From Litsea cubeba (Eukaryota; Streptophyta; Magnoliopsida; Laurales; Lauraceae): a stretch of DNA of 64,000 nucleotides. The notes beneath the pieces were generated by a model. That model was not told where the DNA came from and searched no databases. It saw nothing but the letters and a program-made list of their open reading frames with translations. This document shows, piece by piece, positions 37,847 through 49,209 of the stretch. How positions within the stretch are numbered: position 1 is the first letter of the stretch; the number at the start of each line of letters is the position of its first letter. The position numbers and the translations under genes are program-made. The stretch spans positions 28,685,470 through 28,749,469 of the forward strand of contig CM022953.1 of assembly GCA_012931725.1 (NCBI GenBank). Direction: 5' to 3'.

Positions 37847-38885
37847 GAGGAGAAGGAAATAGCATCATTTGCCGAAAATCTCCAGAAAGATAAAGGCAAG
37901 ACTCCTCAACAATCACCCGAAGAAAAATCTAAAGAGAGCATTCAAACTCCCTTCATCATCTCCCTCAAACCTTCAAAGCCTCTGGTCATCACGACTAAAG
38001 TGCAGAAGGCAAAGCAAAAGTCTGGGGGCAAATTTGTTGTCTCTCTTCGTGTCTATCATGCAAGACACGGATTCGGATTCAGAGCCAGAAGACGACGCAT
38101 CGTCAAGCCAAGCTGACTCTCAGCAAGTTCAACTTGCTCTTACTCCAATGGAGACACCTTCTGACATAGAAAATCCTACGTCAGCTTCCTTCGTTGTTCC
38201 AGCAACTTCAGCAAAGGAAAAGCCGATTTTCTTCCATAGATCGGATACTTCTTCATCAAACTCCATGTTTGAACCTTTCCAAAATGAAGGTATGCCTCAA
38301 CTATCATTATATAGTCCTGTGGAACAAGCTATTATGAAGAAAATGGGCTATGATGCTCAAAACCCAGTCGGTTTTGGAGAAGGCCGCGATATTATCACGG
38401 CATTGGGGCCCGCCTTGACCAAAAGCCAGTTGTAAGATTGGAAACTCTACGACCAAGTAAAAAAGTCTTCACACGGGTTAGGGTATGATCCCGACACTCC
38501 TCTAAGACAGTTGACACAAAGGCTTAAAAGTCGACTTACCTATCAAACCTCAACATCTCGTATCCACGAAGACATCGATCTCCTTGGATATCTCTTCGAT
38601 GAGTCTCCTGACAAAGATCCAGGAAGCTCATCCAATTGGTACGATATCTCTAACAATGAAGAGGAATTGTCCATTGGCACAAACGTGTGGTCTTCTGACC
38701 CAGAAGAACCCTCGTCTCCAAAAGAAGTACCTTACTTCGACCCGATTTCAACAGGCGATTGGGACCATCTCATAACAAGCCTTGAGAAGATTATCGATCA
38801 AGAAGACCCGTGCAAAGGAACAAAACCTTGGTCTGGAAATGCCCTTGAAACCCCAGAAGGTTTCGTTGAGTTGGAAGCCTCCTAA
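37847..38885 (+). pseudogene. Tat pol N-terminal linker with G-patch-like motif
   Basis: An open frame to 38433 is rich in Ser and acidic residues, then shows VEQAIMKKMGYDAQNPVGFG, similar to the G-patch-like motif that precedes reverse transcriptase in Tat/Ogre elements. A second frame (38511-38883) is acidic and ends at VELEAS. In complete relatives the reverse transcriptase would follow; here the sequence goes within about 50 bases to integrase. Confidence 0.6.
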
Positions 38886-39824
38886 AATATTGTGGAGGAA
38901 CCACCTACGAACCTTTCAACAGAAGATCCTTCATCCTACAGCAATCTCATGGCCTTTCAAAGCCTGGGGTATGGACATCATAGGTCCTATTTCTCCCATT
39001 TCAAGCAATGGTCATCGCTTCATCTTCGCCGCTACGGATTATTTCTCCAAGTGGTCAGAAGCATTTACGCTCAACGAAATGAAGACCTCATCAGTCCTTC
39101 AGTTCCTACGCACCAACATCATTTGTCGTTTCGGCATACCTAAAAGATTCATCCATAATAACGGACCACAATTCCGGGATCATCGATTCTATAGGTTATG
39201 CGACAAATACAAAATCCAAAGCTGACTTTTGACTCCATACAATCCGGCAGCAAACGGATTAGCAGAAGCTTTCAACAAAACACTCTGCAAAATCCGCAAG
39301 AAAATTGTCTCCAGTCAGAAAAGAGATTGGAGCAACAAACTATCTGAAGTTATATGGGCCTATCGAACCACCGTTCGAGGACCAACCCATAACACACCAT
39401 TCTCCTTTGTCTATGGATGCGAAGCTGTCATACCCTTGGAAGTACAAATTCCTTCCTTGAGGGTATCCTGCAAAATGACATGACTCAAGAAAGCAATGTC
39501 AAATTGCGACTTCATGAGCTGGACAATCTCGATGAGAGATGGCTTGAAGCTTGACAAAGCATTGAACTTTACCAAGCACGCATGGCAAGAACTTTCGATA
39601 AGAAGGTCAGGCAACACGCCTACAAAAAGGGTGACTTGGTTCTTACGGTAAAAAGACCAATGGTCTTCGCTCATAAGTCCAAAGGCAAGTTTGAGCCAAA
39701 ATGGGAGGGACCCTACGTCATCGACAAGGTTTTCTCCAACGGCGCATATGCACTCCTAAACATGGAGGTTGACAGATGTATGCTGCCCATCAACGGCAAG
39801 TTCTTAAATCGGTACTACCCTTGA
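38886..39824 (+). pseudogene. Tat integrase core and C-terminal part; RT and RNase H missing
   Basis: After EEPPTNLSTEDPSS (a pre-RT linker) the sequence moves directly to LHPTAISWPFKAWGMDIIGP, the integrase core. The first Asp is present (GMDIIGP), the second catalytic Asp appears as Asn (FIHNNGPQF, where relatives have HDNGPQF), and the Glu is present (NGLAEAFNKTL). The C-terminal part (39582-39824) contains KKGDLVLTVKRPM and KFEPKWEGPYVIDKVFSNGA, ending NRYYP. Stops at 39223 and 39481 break the frame. The whole reverse transcriptase/RNase H block and the integrase zinc finger have been lost. Confidence 0.85.
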
Positions 39825-41150
39825 AGGCTTACCCAACTAGGTAAGAGCAATGCCTGTACGACCAAAACCTATTTCCAGGTACTCGCTCGTCAAACCCACT
39901 CTTTTTAGAATTTTCATATCAAATGTTGAAATTTCTAGAAATTCAAACAATGCTTACTTTCATCGTTTCATTGTTAAAAAATCCAAGTTTAGGAGTCGCT
40001 CCCTAACTTGACCAAAATTTTCAATCCTTGAAACCCAAAATTCCTGGTTTGAAACAAAATTCGGATTCAGGGATTTCCACCCTAGTCCACCCTACCTTTT
40101 ACCGCCAAAGTGGTTTTAGGTCAAAACTTACGACCCTCGTGTCTTTAAAAAAAATGGTTTTTCAAAAAACCACGGGGAAGCGACGCTTAGTCGATACTCG
40201 CAAAAATCGGAAGAATGTGAGTCACATTAGACACTTCCAAAATCGCAGGGAAGCGATATTTCGTCGATACTTGCAAAATAAAAAAAAATCGTGGAGACGC
40301 AACATTTCAGTTGATATCCACAACCCAAATTTCATATGTTCGAAAAAACCTAAAAATTGTGGAGACGCAACATTTCAGTTGATATCCACAACCCAAATTT
40401 CAAAGGTTCGAAAAAACCTAAAAATCGTGGAGACACAACATTTCAGTTGATATCCACAACCCAAATTTCAAAGGTTCGAAAAAACCAAAAGGTCAAGGAG
40501 ATGCAACATTGCAGTTGATATCTACAACCCAAAGGCTCGAGAAAATCGCAAATTTCAAAAATTATGGGGAAACGACATCAAGTCAACACCCGTAAAACCA
40601 AATTTTTGAAAAGCAAGGATGCGACATCCACCGATACTTACACCCAAATCCGCAAGGAGGTGACATTCCATCGATACTCGCAACCGAATGAGCAAGGATA
40701 CGACATTCCATCGATACTTGCAAGACCATTCAGCAGGGAGGTAACTTTTAGTCGATACTTACATTTTTTTAAACCATAACCGGCTATAAATGCCACCAAA
40801 ACCAACTATAAATGCCACCAAACCGGCTATCAATGCCACAAAACAAAATCGGCTATCAATGCCACAAACCAAAACTTGGCTTAAAAAAAAAACCGGCTAT
40901 CAATGCCACAAACCGGCTATCAATGCCACAAAAACTTGCTCCCATGCCAAAATCAGCTTTCATGCCACAAACAAAATCTGGCTCTCATGCCAAAACAATT
41001 ATTTGACAAAAGATTTTCACAAAATGACAAACTTTTGATCAAATCCCATTTAGCAATTGCTTTTATCACAAAAAGATTTAAATAAGCATAGGGAAAAAAA
41101 AAAAGAGTATAAAAAAAATGTGGTACCGAAAAAAAGAAAGTGTTCACAAG
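39825..41150. repeat. Tandem-repeat tract downstream of Tat integrase
   Basis: No gene. About 40165-40770 consists of diverging repeats of roughly 40-68 bases; the best block (40291-40550) has four units of about 67 bases built on GGAGACGCAACATTTCAGTT and ATATCCACAACCCAAATTTC. At 40783-40995 an 18-20 base repeat based on CCGGCTATCAATGCCACAAA follows. The remainder to 41260 is A-rich. The CGGCTAT-AATGCC word is also repeated in both Tat LTRs (30925-30975 and 51265-51340). Confidence 0.75.
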
Positions 41151-42529
41151 CACTACAAAAAAAAGAGTATCAAAAAAATACATGTGGTACCAAAAAAAAA
41201 AGAAGAGTTTTTGTTACAAAAAAAAAGAGAAACCAGGAGCTCAGCCAAAATGGTCTCCAGCCAAAGTTTCAGCTCCTCGAGCAAACTTTTGGCCTCAGCC
41301 GTCAGAGTTTCCAAGGCACGCTTCTTCAGGAACTTGCCATGAGATGCCGGAGAATGTCGTAATCCTTCTTTTGCACCGGGAAGCTTATCCCAGGCAGTTC
41401 GCCATCGTTTGTTCTCTTCAGTCCTCCTTTTGAGAATTCGATTAGCATGTGCAACCTGGCGAATCAGAACACTCTCCCTATCGAGAGCCTCTGTCATAGC
41501 TGCCCACTTGGCCGCGACTTGTGCCTCCAAGTGCTCAAGACGTTACCTAGCCTCGACGACCTCCCTATCAAGGATGGTAATGTCGTTCCTCAGTCCGATG
41601 ATGGCTAACTCTTCTAAGTTCCTCTCCAGGACGAACCGTTTCTAGCTCTGTGTAGTCTCATCCAAGTCAGATTGAGCCTTATTTGCAGGATCCTGGAACA
41701 TCTCCTTGAAGAAGTCACCATCAGGGAAAGCCATGGTCTTAAATCACTTGTCACCCAGCGCAATGATCCTATCAACGATCGCCCTGGCACCTGTGACATC
41801 CAGACCAACTTCTTCAGCATCAGCGAGAATCTCCTGCACATGCTGGATCATGCCAAATCCAGCATCCAAGTGTCCAGAAAGGAGAGTCTCGATCCAAGAG
41901 CTCAAAACCCATGCCAGCACCTTCTTCGCAAATAGAAGAGATGGCCCGGATAAAGATTCGCCCCGCTCAATCGGTCGGCTGCTCATGTCATGCCCCATTG
42001 GAAGAGTAACAAAAGACCTCTTTCTAATTGGAGCCATTGGGGAAGGAATCTCATCACGAGTTTTCACCTCTGTCGTGTCAGAACTGGTTGTAGGAGTCTC
42101 TACCTCTGGATCAACCTCTAGCATCCCTCGCTTTGGTTCTGAAGAAAGCGATGGACTCCCTTCTGTCACTTCAAAACCTGCCAAAGAAACACAAAAGGGT
42201 ATGAATATAATCCTGTTAGAAAAAGATCTTTATCAGGGTTATTACTATAAAGTACCTTCTTCGACGACTGGCGGAACACTTTTTTACTCCATGAACTCAT
42301 CGAAAGCATTGTCAACATTTACGTCCACCGATGGTTCAAAGTCATCAGAATCCTGTGGCAAGTCAGCTGACAAGGAAAATGTTAGCACAGCAAGCCACAC
42401 ACACAAAAAAAAGAAGCAAAAGAAGTCGTACCAGTCGGAGATTCTGGAATCACTCCAGAGTCCCTCGGTTCTTCTTCAGGTACCTCCACAGGATCTGTCA
42501 CCGCCTCATCGGTCGGAACCTTAGGCATC

Positions 42530-42733
42530 GCCAAGTCTTCTTCTTCTACTAAAAAAAGAAGAGAAAAGTAGAAACAGAAAGCAAATCAGAGCATGGAAAA
42601 ATCCCATGAAAAGAACGGAAAGAGAAAGAGGAATGCCAAGTCTTCTTCTGCTAAAAAAAAGAGAAAAGCAGAAACAGAAAGCAAATCAGAACATGGAAAA
42701 ATCCCATGAAAAGAACGGAAAGAGAAAGAGGAA
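42530..42733. repeat. Tandem duplication across an intron acceptor
   Basis: About 102 bases from GCCAAGTCTTCTTCT through GAACGGAAAGAGAAAGAGG are present twice in a row (about 42530-42633 and 42634-42733). On the - strand each copy carries its own TTTTTTTAG acceptor, at 42549 and near 42652, so the intron that starts at 42742 could end at either. Confidence 0.75.
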
Positions 42734-43095
42734 GAATCATACCTTCATCCACAATCTCTTCTTCTTGGCTCCTCTTTTCCGGAGGCTCGTCAGCATTCTC
42801 TAGATCTCCTCGTTGATAGTGAGAGGGACTTCCATATCGGTAGAGTCTTCGTGTTGCCCCTTGCTGCGATGCTAATTCCTCTTCCTCTTACTTCTACGGG
42901 CTCGCTTCCTGGAGGAACCTGCCCCACTGTCAGAATCAGGTTTCCCACTTGACTCCTCACTGGATAGTATACCCTTGTCAGTAGACTCCACGGAAGCTCG
43001 CCTCTGTGCCGCTTGCATCCAAGCGTCAAGCTCAGCTTCCTCCTGTTCTAGCTGCTCTAAGGCCTCGTCAGGTACTTTCCGAACATCTTCAAAAC

Positions 43096-45133
43096 TGATC
43101 GTCAACCCCAAGTGCAAGGCCGCGATTGTAGTAATAAATAACTCGGTGAAGTCCGAGGTCGATCCACAGGGAGTAATCACTTAAATAAAACCTGTCCTAG
43201 TATTAGCCTGATAAAATCTATACAAATCAAGTATCCTACTTGTAATAAATAATTAATTACAAGTCTAAATTATTAATTACAATTAGAAATAAAAATCTTA
43301 AACTAAAAACTTAGTCTAATCTAATTACTAGTATTCACCATAAGAGTTGTTAGAACAACCAATTTGTAGTGATTATTTAAATACCTAAAATAAAATAAAA
43401 TAAAGAAATAAAATCAGAGAATAAAAAGATGGATTTTTAATTCTAAAATAATGCAATAGCTACTTTGCTGAATGTTATCAATAAAAACCAAGACCACCGT
43501 ACCAAGTGTGTACTGTCACTTACACACAAACATTCGATGTTGACCCACTGGTGAAAACCAAGACCCCATGAACTTGATTCATTAAAAAAAGCCCCATTAC
43601 ATGCAAATAGCAATTACAAGATTGTTTGAATTAAAATACTGTTCATCCAAACTTACCCTTAGACACCCGAAACACTAAACGGAGGAGAAGGACTCGCGGT
43701 CTAGAACGGCGATCCAACCGTCTCTCGTTTTGCGATCTGAAATCCAAGTAAGAGAAGATGATTTATGGCTGGTTTGGTGATGGAGAAACGCTAGCAACGG
43801 CGGCGGAGTGACGGCGTAAAAATCCAAGTGGTGGTGTGCCTTTGAGAAGACCTTCGATGAAGTAGTGATGGAAGTAGGGAGAGATGGAGGAAAATAATGG
43901 AAAATGGGAAGATGGGTTGCTGGTCGTCCAAGAGGGATGGGGGAATGGTATCTCACGTGCAGCCCATATTCATGGTCTTTTATGATTTTTTGATAGCTTG
44001 GGTTGCAAGGTTTTGGATTTGGTAGAGTTTGAAGTGTGGGGTCCAAGTTGGGATAGGATTTGGAGGGCTGAGATTGAACAATCTTGGGATCTTCTTGTTG
44101 ATTGGTTTGCCACCGAAAGTCCTTCTCAATTTAAACTTCTCTTTGTAGCTTGCTTCTCTTAAAAAGGGTCCCACTTACTTGGCTAAGAAACAATTCAAAT
44201 CTGAAATTTCAGATTTGAAACCAATCTTGGATGCTTGTGGTCCCCAATCTTGGACGTGTGATAGCTTGGCATGGAGGTGCTTCAACGTGTGATAGCATGG
44301 AATAACTCTTCGGTTGCAAACTTCAAATCTTGAGGCCTATCTTTTTGGAGATAAGTTTAACAACTTAGTGCTAAAATATTGCACTCTTTGAATTTGTTTC
44401 CAACTTGGATTGATTAGCAAGATCTTCCAATTTTTTTTGAACTCTTCATGGCTGGAAAACTATCCTTGACATGGTCCCACCTTGGAGTTGAATTTTAATT
44501 TCATTCCAAGTTGCAAAGGAGGTGGGCCATGGTTGTGAGCATGCATCTCCTTAAATTGTTTGAGCTTGGACGTCCTCCATCTTGGCTTAAATAATTCCAA
44601 ATCTGATATTCAGATTTGTATTATCAATTGGAACACATGATGGGCCCCACTTGTGTGTGCAATCTTCTATTGGATGTCATTTTTAATTCTTCAATTGATT
44701 TCTCTCTCTCACGGGTCCCAATTTATGAAATTCCTTACAAAAATAAAAACAAGGATTAGACAATACTCTAATCATAAAGGTAGGGAATGATGCAATATGC
44801 TGGTCCACCCAATTCACACTAAACGGATGCTTAAACTGTCACCATTTTATTAAAAAAATATTCTTTAATTAAATCAATGGTGCAAAGAAAATTCATCATT
44901 TTATGTGTGAACATAAAGTTATGAGGAATTTTATGACTTCCAATGCCAAAAATATAGAAATTCATGATTGTATGTAAAAATGCAATTTTTCAATAAATTT
45001 TGACTTGAATTTGAACTTTGATGCTCAAAACATAAAATCATGATTTTCCCACTAAAACGGTGCATGATTTAAAGAATAAGTCCTTAATTATTCTAAAATG
45101 ATGATGAAATTATGCATTTTTAGGGACTTATCA
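43096..45133 (-). mobile_element. Solo LTR in an exon of the antisense gene
   Basis: The insert is flanked by perfect AAAAC duplications (43091-43095 and 45134-45138) and on the - strand starts TGATAAGTCCCTAAAAATG and ends CTTGGGGTTGACGATCA; length 2038 bp. Near its - strand end it has TCCCTGTGGATCGACCT, as does the solo LTR at 19947-22544. The reading frame at 43675-44046 lies wholly within it and has no recognisable domain, so I treat it as noncoding LTR sequence. Confidence 0.88.
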
Positions 45134-47340
45134 AAAACCAATGACGCCCTGGTCACCGAGAAAGCCTATCTTGTGCTTTTCTCCAAAAAGGAAGGCTCAA
45201 ACTTCCTCTCGCCGAACGCCATCTGACTTTCCAAGGCCTTTTTCCAGACGACAGCTTCATATCAAGCTCTTTCTTGGAAAGCCCACGATATGCCAAAAAG
45301 CTCTCTGCGAACCACTTCGCGAAGCCGGCAGTCGGAAAGTTGACAACACAGGATGAGAAATCATGGCAGTGGTGTCTTCAGCACTATAGAAAGCCCATGC
45401 ATTTCTCCCGTCCTGCAAAACTCTAAAGCGCTTCACCATGCTTGAAGGCGCTCCAACAACGCCTTGAGAAAAGCCCAACTGCAGCGCAAAGCGAGAGGGC
45501 ACATACGGCTGGATGTCGACGAAAAGATGTCTACGGTACACAATCGTGCTGACACGTATGCTGAAAAGCCACTCCTTCTCTGCATTCGTCAGGGAGTAAT
45601 GCCTTCCTGACCCTGCCCTGGTAGAGTCTCGGGAGGCACCAAAATCAAAAGCCTTCTTCCGCAACTCCGAAGAAAGGCTTCACTGAAGACTGCCCCATCT
45701 CGACGTCCCTGAACCATCGGATCCTCATGCTGGCAAACAAAAGTGATTCAAGCATGGCTTTGCCCTTAGCCAATCGAATCATCAGAGGATCAATATCCTG
45801 TGCAGCACCCAGCCGATGGAAGCCAGGACAATGGTATACATATCACGAATTGAAAATGTGGGCTGAAAATACCCTGTTCATGGGAAGCCCAAGCCGAACA
45901 AAAAAAGCAGCAGCCTGCAGTTCGGTACACAAGTAGGAGTAAAGAGCTGGCACCAAAGCAAGCCGCTCTCCAAACGCCATCTGACAAGCCGGAAAGATAC
46001 AAGTGCGGCCTGATGTGCGTTCCATCTCCTCCAGCAAAAACAGCCTCACATAGCCAATAAGTGAGGTAAACAACAAGATCTCTCCGTAGTGCAATGTCAG
46101 AACAAATGGCATCTGTACTTGCGAAGAAACCCCTCAACTCTTCTTGCATGGCTAAAGTCTTCTTCGAACCCGGATCTTGAACCCTGGCTTCCCGGGTCGT
46201 GCTATTAGAAGATTCCCTACTGCCAAAGAAGTTGGGGAACGAAAAGCCATAACTCTTCCAACTGCTCGATCTAACTTTCGAGCCCTCCTTCTCCTTCAAA
46301 AAATCGTAGAAGGCGACAAGCTGAAAGTACAAAAGCCTGAACTCCTCTGACTGCTCCTCAAGGACGTTGTTGACCGGCATGAACTCTTCATAGAGGTTGC
46401 CAAGGAAAGGCAATCCAGTAATGGCACTCAACTCCTTCAAAGAAAAATCAATCTCACCATTCGTGACAAAGAAGATATTGGTTTATGGAAGGAATGACTC
46501 CAACATAGCCATGAAGGCCTCGTCGGAAAAGATCACGGTCTCCCTAAAGGCACAGACCGCATCAAAAATCCCAGGCTTCATTCAAAACGGCGCTACCAAT
46601 CAGCAGGACGCGATCAGTCCACGACTTCCATTCAGAGTCAGCACTGAAACGGCTACGAAGTTGAAAAGGCTTCACCCTAATTGCTACCGTCACCGCTGAA
46701 AGCACCAAGGCCCACCGGTCCCAAATTGACCGACGAATAATCAGAGCCCTGGTAGCCGCTGGCCGGCATCAACATGTCCATGTCGGCAGGCAACTTCTTC
46801 ATATATCCAGGAGGACCGCCAACAAAAGCCTCGATCTTGATCACATTTGTCATTTTCACCCAACTTGGAGGATCTTCCCTCTTAGAGCATGTGGGAGAAA
46901 GGCTCATGATCGAGATAATACGATCAAACGTCGATCGGGTAACAACGGTTCTCTTCTCCCCATCAGTTGTGTAAGAGAACTGAAAACATCTCCTCTGATA
47001 TGTCACGTCGTCAGGGACTGCATCACCAAAGAAGAAGGTAGGCTTGGGCAAAACCCTCTGATCGTCCATCACCCAAGGACGGCCGCTTACCATGATCTTG
47101 TAAAATTCCTCTCCCTTGAGAGCAATCAGTCGCTGCCTCATCTTGTCTCTGTTGAAGGAGTCGCACTCTTTAAGGTTTCTCGCAATTTACTAGACCTTCT
47201 CCCAGGCCTGCTGAACGGCCGGATTGGAAGATCAAGCAGATCAACGAGGTACGCTTGTAGCAAGCTCTTTACCCTTATTTGTTCTGGAGGAACCACCTGC
47301 AAAGCTTGGAAAAGAAAACGATCAATCATCAAAATTACAG

Positions 47341-48123
47341 GATTTTGCTAAAAGAAAATCTAGCGAAGTTTTGGAATGATTCTGGGGCAATTCCAAAGAA
47401 AAAGAAAATATCCCGAAAGAAATAGAAAGCTTGAAGATGGGCTCAACATCGCTGCGAGCTCCGAAACTCCAAACTTTCGAAACCTCAAATTCTCGGCAAA
47501 ATCAGGAAGGGCTCCACATCACTGCAAACTCCAAATTCCCAAATTTGTAAAAACTTTCAGGTATGCTATCACATCATGCTACCAATTCAATTTACAAAAA
47601 TACATGCATGAATATCTTGGTTTGGCAAAAAAAAAAAAAGGCATTATCATGATGAGCAAAAAAAAAAAGAAGAAACTTTCTCAAAAAAAAAAAGGAGAAA
47701 GAAATGAACCAAAAAAAAAAAGCAAAAACAAAAGAAAATAGAGAAGGGCTGGCCCACAAGGCTGTGGCCCACAAGCCATGTGGCCATATGGCCAGATCAG
47801 TACGGATCTGTCCGTACGGCCCACAAAAAAAAACGTGCAAAAAAAAAAGAAAGAAAAAGCACGAGAAAAAAAAAGAAAAACACGTGTAAAAAGAAAAGAA
47901 AGCACGTGGAAAAGAAAAGAAAGAAACAAAAGAAAAATATTTTGTTTTTTACCATCCAATTTTCTAGAAAGGAGTTTTCTTGAAAAAGAGAACTTACTTG
48001 AAGCCATTGATGAAGAATAAGAAGAAAAAACTTGAAGATTCTTGAAGAACTCTTGGTCTTGAAGCCCTCTTGAGATTTTTGTAAAAGAAAGCAATAAGAG
48101 CAAGAGATCTAACCTCCCCTTGC
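47341..48123. repeat. A-rich region over the start of the antisense gene
   Basis: No coding region is supported. 47625-47945 is dominated by A with scattered G and gives only low-complexity reading frames. Inside it 47745-47822 is GC-rich with short inverted repeats (GGCCCACAAG twice, GGCCATATGGCC, and GTACGGATC facing GTCCGTAC). On the - strand this would be leader sequence of the antisense gene. Confidence 0.55.
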
Positions 48124-48132
48124 TTTTATATA
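48124..48132 (-). promoter_or_regulatory. TATA box for the antisense gene
   Basis: The - strand reads CTCTTATATAAAAGCAAGGG. It lies about 0.8 kb before the first mobile-domain-type coding block in the - strand direction and directly downstream of a repeat block (48170-48440). The position and form suggest the antisense gene has its own promoter rather than using an LTR. Confidence 0.5.
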
Positions 48133-48169
48133 AGAGAGCAAACCAAAGAAGGAAAAAAGAAAGAGATAA

Positions 48170-48440
48170 GTGTTACTAATTAGTAACCTTACCAAAAGAA
48201 ATAAATTAGAAATATTCTTTCCCAAAAGAAAGAAATCTTGTGGGATTATCTCCTCAAAGAAAGCAATGAGAGATTTTCTCCCAAAAGATAGGAGATTTGA
48301 GATATTCTCTTCCAAAGAAAGATACTTTGAGATATTTTCTCCCAAAATAAAAGGAACATGAGAGATTCTCTCCAAGTAAGGATATTTTTAGATATTCACT
48401 ATCCAAACGAGATATTTTTAGATATTCTTTACAGAAATGA
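48170..48440. promoter_or_regulatory. Repeat block upstream of the antisense TATA box
   Basis: Words such as GAGATATTTTCTCCCAAA, GAGATATTCTCTTCCAAAG and TTAGATATTCACTATCC recur about every 30 bases, at least eight times. On the - strand these lie about 40-310 bases upstream of the TATA box. Repeated short modules at this position look like an enhancer, but that is inference. Confidence 0.45.
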
Positions 48441-48757
48441 AACTGTATGAGATCCAAGCCATCTTCAAAAGCTTAAGGTCTCATGGGTTAGCCCATATGA
48501 GTCAGATTTGACCACCTAGGCACTAAAAAAAATGGGCTTTTAGTCAAAGAGAAATCCCTCTTACCAAGAGCATACAAAAATGGTTCCATCCCCTCTTCTG
48601 AGTTGATTGGACCATACAAAAAAGAATTACAAGTCCCATGAGCTTCCAAAATTCAAACCATCCAGCCTCATAAAATCTTGAAATTGACATTTCACAGAAA
48701 CCCAAGCCACACAAATGGACCCAAATAGTCCCAAAGAATGACTAAAAAGTACATCCT

Positions 48758-49005
48758 GGTCCCCTAACTTGCTACATACAGCTTGTTAGGTCATAAAACC
48801 AAAACCAAAAATCAAATCCTGATCCCCTAACTTGCCACATACAGCCTGTTAAGTCACAAGATAAAAACCAAAATCGACCCCCCAACATTCCACATAGAGC
48901 TTGTTGGGTCACATGGTCAAAACCAAACCCGACCCCCTAACCGGCCACATACAGCTTGTTAGGTCACAAGGTCAAAAATAAAAATCCAAATCCACATCCC
49001 TGATG
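48758..49005. repeat. Four tandem repeats of about 60 bp before the Tat 3' LTR
   Basis: Units start near 48758, 48820, 48876 and 48932. Each has CCCCTAACTTGCCACATACA (with changes), GCTTGTTAGGTCACAAGGTC and an A-rich end. The region from 49005 to 49209 is unique, holds no clear gene, and ends with CTCGAGGGAGCATT, a possible polypurine tract touching the LTR. Confidence 0.75.
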
Positions 49006-49209
49006 TCATTTTACAAAACTTTGCCTTGAGATGGTACGTGATTCCTTTCATTACCATACAATTCCCCTGGAAGCTCAAAAGGCTACTCTACCAAAAGAAA
49101 AACTGCTCAAAGACTCTTGGTCAAGTCACAAGCTCTCCTTCAGAAATCTCTTCGAGGCACATCGACTACAAGAGTTAAGTAACTCGTCGCTGTACCTCGA
49201 GGGAGCATT

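Larger units (their letters stand above)
41153..47340 (-). pseudogene. Antisense plant-mobile-domain gene carried by the Tat element
   Basis: Plant mobile domain proteins occur in host genes and in transposons; their role in Tat elements is not known. Read downward on the - strand: FYKIMVSGRPWVMDDQRVLP at about 47090, the mobile domain (46440-45790; LSAITGLPFLGNLYEEF and RRDLVVYLTYWLCEAVFAGG), a second half (45664-45257; YVPSRFALQLGFSQGVVG), then after a solo LTR an acidic, basic-ended segment (43095-42872; EALEQLEQEEAEL and RKRARRSKRKRN, a likely nuclear signal), and a C-terminal coiled-coil-like part (42177-41153). GT-AG introns at 42742-42549, 42431-42367 and 42255-42178 are visible, with a probable acceptor at about 47301. 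Stops, for example in exon 42366-42256, show decay. Confidence 0.75.

Noticed and set aside
43675..44046. 123-codon reading frame on the - strand, Pro/His-rich
   Set aside because: It lies wholly within a solo LTR bounded by perfect target duplications and has no recognisable domain, so it is most likely noncoding LTR sequence.
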